This document shows, in pieces, positions 63,575-64,000 of a stretch of DNA of 64,000 bases. The first letter of the stretch is position 1. The number at the start of each line of letters is the position of its first letter. The notes below the pieces were generated by a model. The model saw only the letters and a list, made by a program, of their open reading frames with translations. It ran no database searches and was not told where the DNA came from. Location: contig CBFHHV010000003.1 in NCBI GenBank assembly GCA_965655775.1, forward strand, positions 31,468 to 95,467. Direction: 5' to 3'. The translations under genes and the position numbers were made by a program. Source of the DNA: Marisimplicoccus sp965655775 (GTDB lineage Bacteria > Bacteroidota > Bacteroidia > Flavobacteriales > Flavobacteriaceae).

Positions 63575-64000
63575 AAAAGAAGGTAATAATAATTGGCTCA
63601 GGAATTGCTGGTCTTGCTGTATCAATTAGACTAAAGTCTAAAGGATATGATGTTGAGGTTTTTGAGAAGAATGAAAATGTAGGAGGAAAACTGACTGATT
63701 TCTACATTGACAATTTTAGACATGATTTTGGACCAAAATTATTTACAATGCCTAATCTTATTGAAGATATATTTCAAGATGCAGGAGTAAATATTGATAA
63801 ATATTTTAAGTATGATAAACTTAACATAGTATGTAAATATTTTTGGGATGATGGTCATGTTTTTAACGCCTATTCAGATAGTCAAAAGTTTATTCACGAA
63901 GTTCATAAGAAGTTTAATAAAGAGGAAAACAAAGTTGAAGAATACATCTTTAACTCAGAGAAAAAATTTAATCTGATAAAAAAAATATTTTTACAAAAGT
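63571..64000 (+). CDS. crtI: Phytoene-desaturase-type FAD oxidoreductase CrtI (N-terminus only, cut by window edge)
   Basis: The frame starts at a TTG (63571) that overlaps the crtA stop as TTGA and is open to the right edge (143 codons). The N-terminus KKKVIIIGSGIAGLAVSIRL is the dinucleotide-binding motif. EVFEKNENVGGKL and FRHDFGPKLFTMPNLI are diagnostic of the CrtI/CrtD desaturase family. It removes hydrogens from phytoene or a later carotenoid. Which step it performs (CrtI or CrtD) cannot be told from this fragment. It forms an operon with crtA. Confidence 0.87.
   Translation, partial: MKKKVIIIGSGIAGLAVSIRLKSKGYDVEVFEKNENVGGKLTDFYIDNFRHDFGPKLFTMPNLIEDIFQDAGVNIDKYFKYDKLNIVCKYFWDDGHVFNAYSDSQKFIHEVHKKFNKEENKVEEYIFNSEKKFNLIKKIFLQK

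Overview
The window is AT-rich (about 30% GC by eye) and reads as chromosome from a streamlined, probably marine member of the Bacteroidota, class Flavobacteriia. The evidence is a SusC/SusD pair, Bacteroidota-type lipoprotein signals, promoters of the form TAnnTTTG, class II HMG-CoA reductase with a GYDIA-type GHMP kinase, the long NagB-PIG-L fusion, and the gene orders miaB-EBP-lptE-secG-groESL, purH-mreBCD-mrdA-rodA and coaX-...-lptC-...-ppiD. Packing is extreme: no gene-free gap exceeds about 200 bases, neighbours often overlap by 1-20 bases, and several convergent pairs interlock their stop codons. I see no rRNA, CRISPR array, transposase, phage gene or recognisable defence system.

Layout. 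1-1796 (-): left-truncated outer-membrane porin. 1853-14500: housekeeping genes on both strands (rnhB, large lipoprotein, lipB, lysS, glucosaminidase, DUF4136 lipoprotein, alaS, M23 peptidase, MerR regulator, der, era), then initiator tRNA-Met with a terminator and a DUF819 membrane protein. 15847-28330 (-): the accessory part, read right to left as NagB-PIG-L fusion, exported M20 peptidase, SusC, SusD, a GGT-like Ntn-hydrolase, a chimeric TPR/SGNH remnant and two SGNH-hydrolase lipoproteins. 28431-34399: trxB, a degenerate ureohydrolase with topA, and a CstB-like MBL-rhodanese protein. 34479-40584 (+): miaB, sigma-54-type activator, lptE, a conserved unknown gene, secG, groES, groEL. 40649-47581 (+): purH and the rod-shape operon. 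47578-55520: prc, surE-lpxB, POT peptide transporter, HMG-CoA reductase and GHMP kinase. 55517-62702 (-): the coaX-to-ppiD envelope operon. 62779-64000 (+): tRNA-Phe, then a CrtA-like monooxygenase and the start of a CrtI-type desaturase.

How it fits together. Most genes serve translation, envelope building and export (lptC, lptE, lpxB, secG, ppiD, prc, mre/rod) and isoprenoid supply (mvaA and GHMP kinase), which would feed the carotenoid genes at the right edge. The most unusual part is 15.8-28.3 kb: a TonB-dependent uptake pair with no glycoside hydrolase, surrounded by amide- and ester-cleaving exported enzymes. Its GGT-like enzyme lacks the Arg that normally holds the gamma-glutamyl carboxylate, and its M20 enzyme has Glu in place of the usual metal-binding Cys. 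I read it as a possible uptake and deacylation locus for acylated or amide-linked small molecules. That is inference. I found no clearly new multi-gene system elsewhere.
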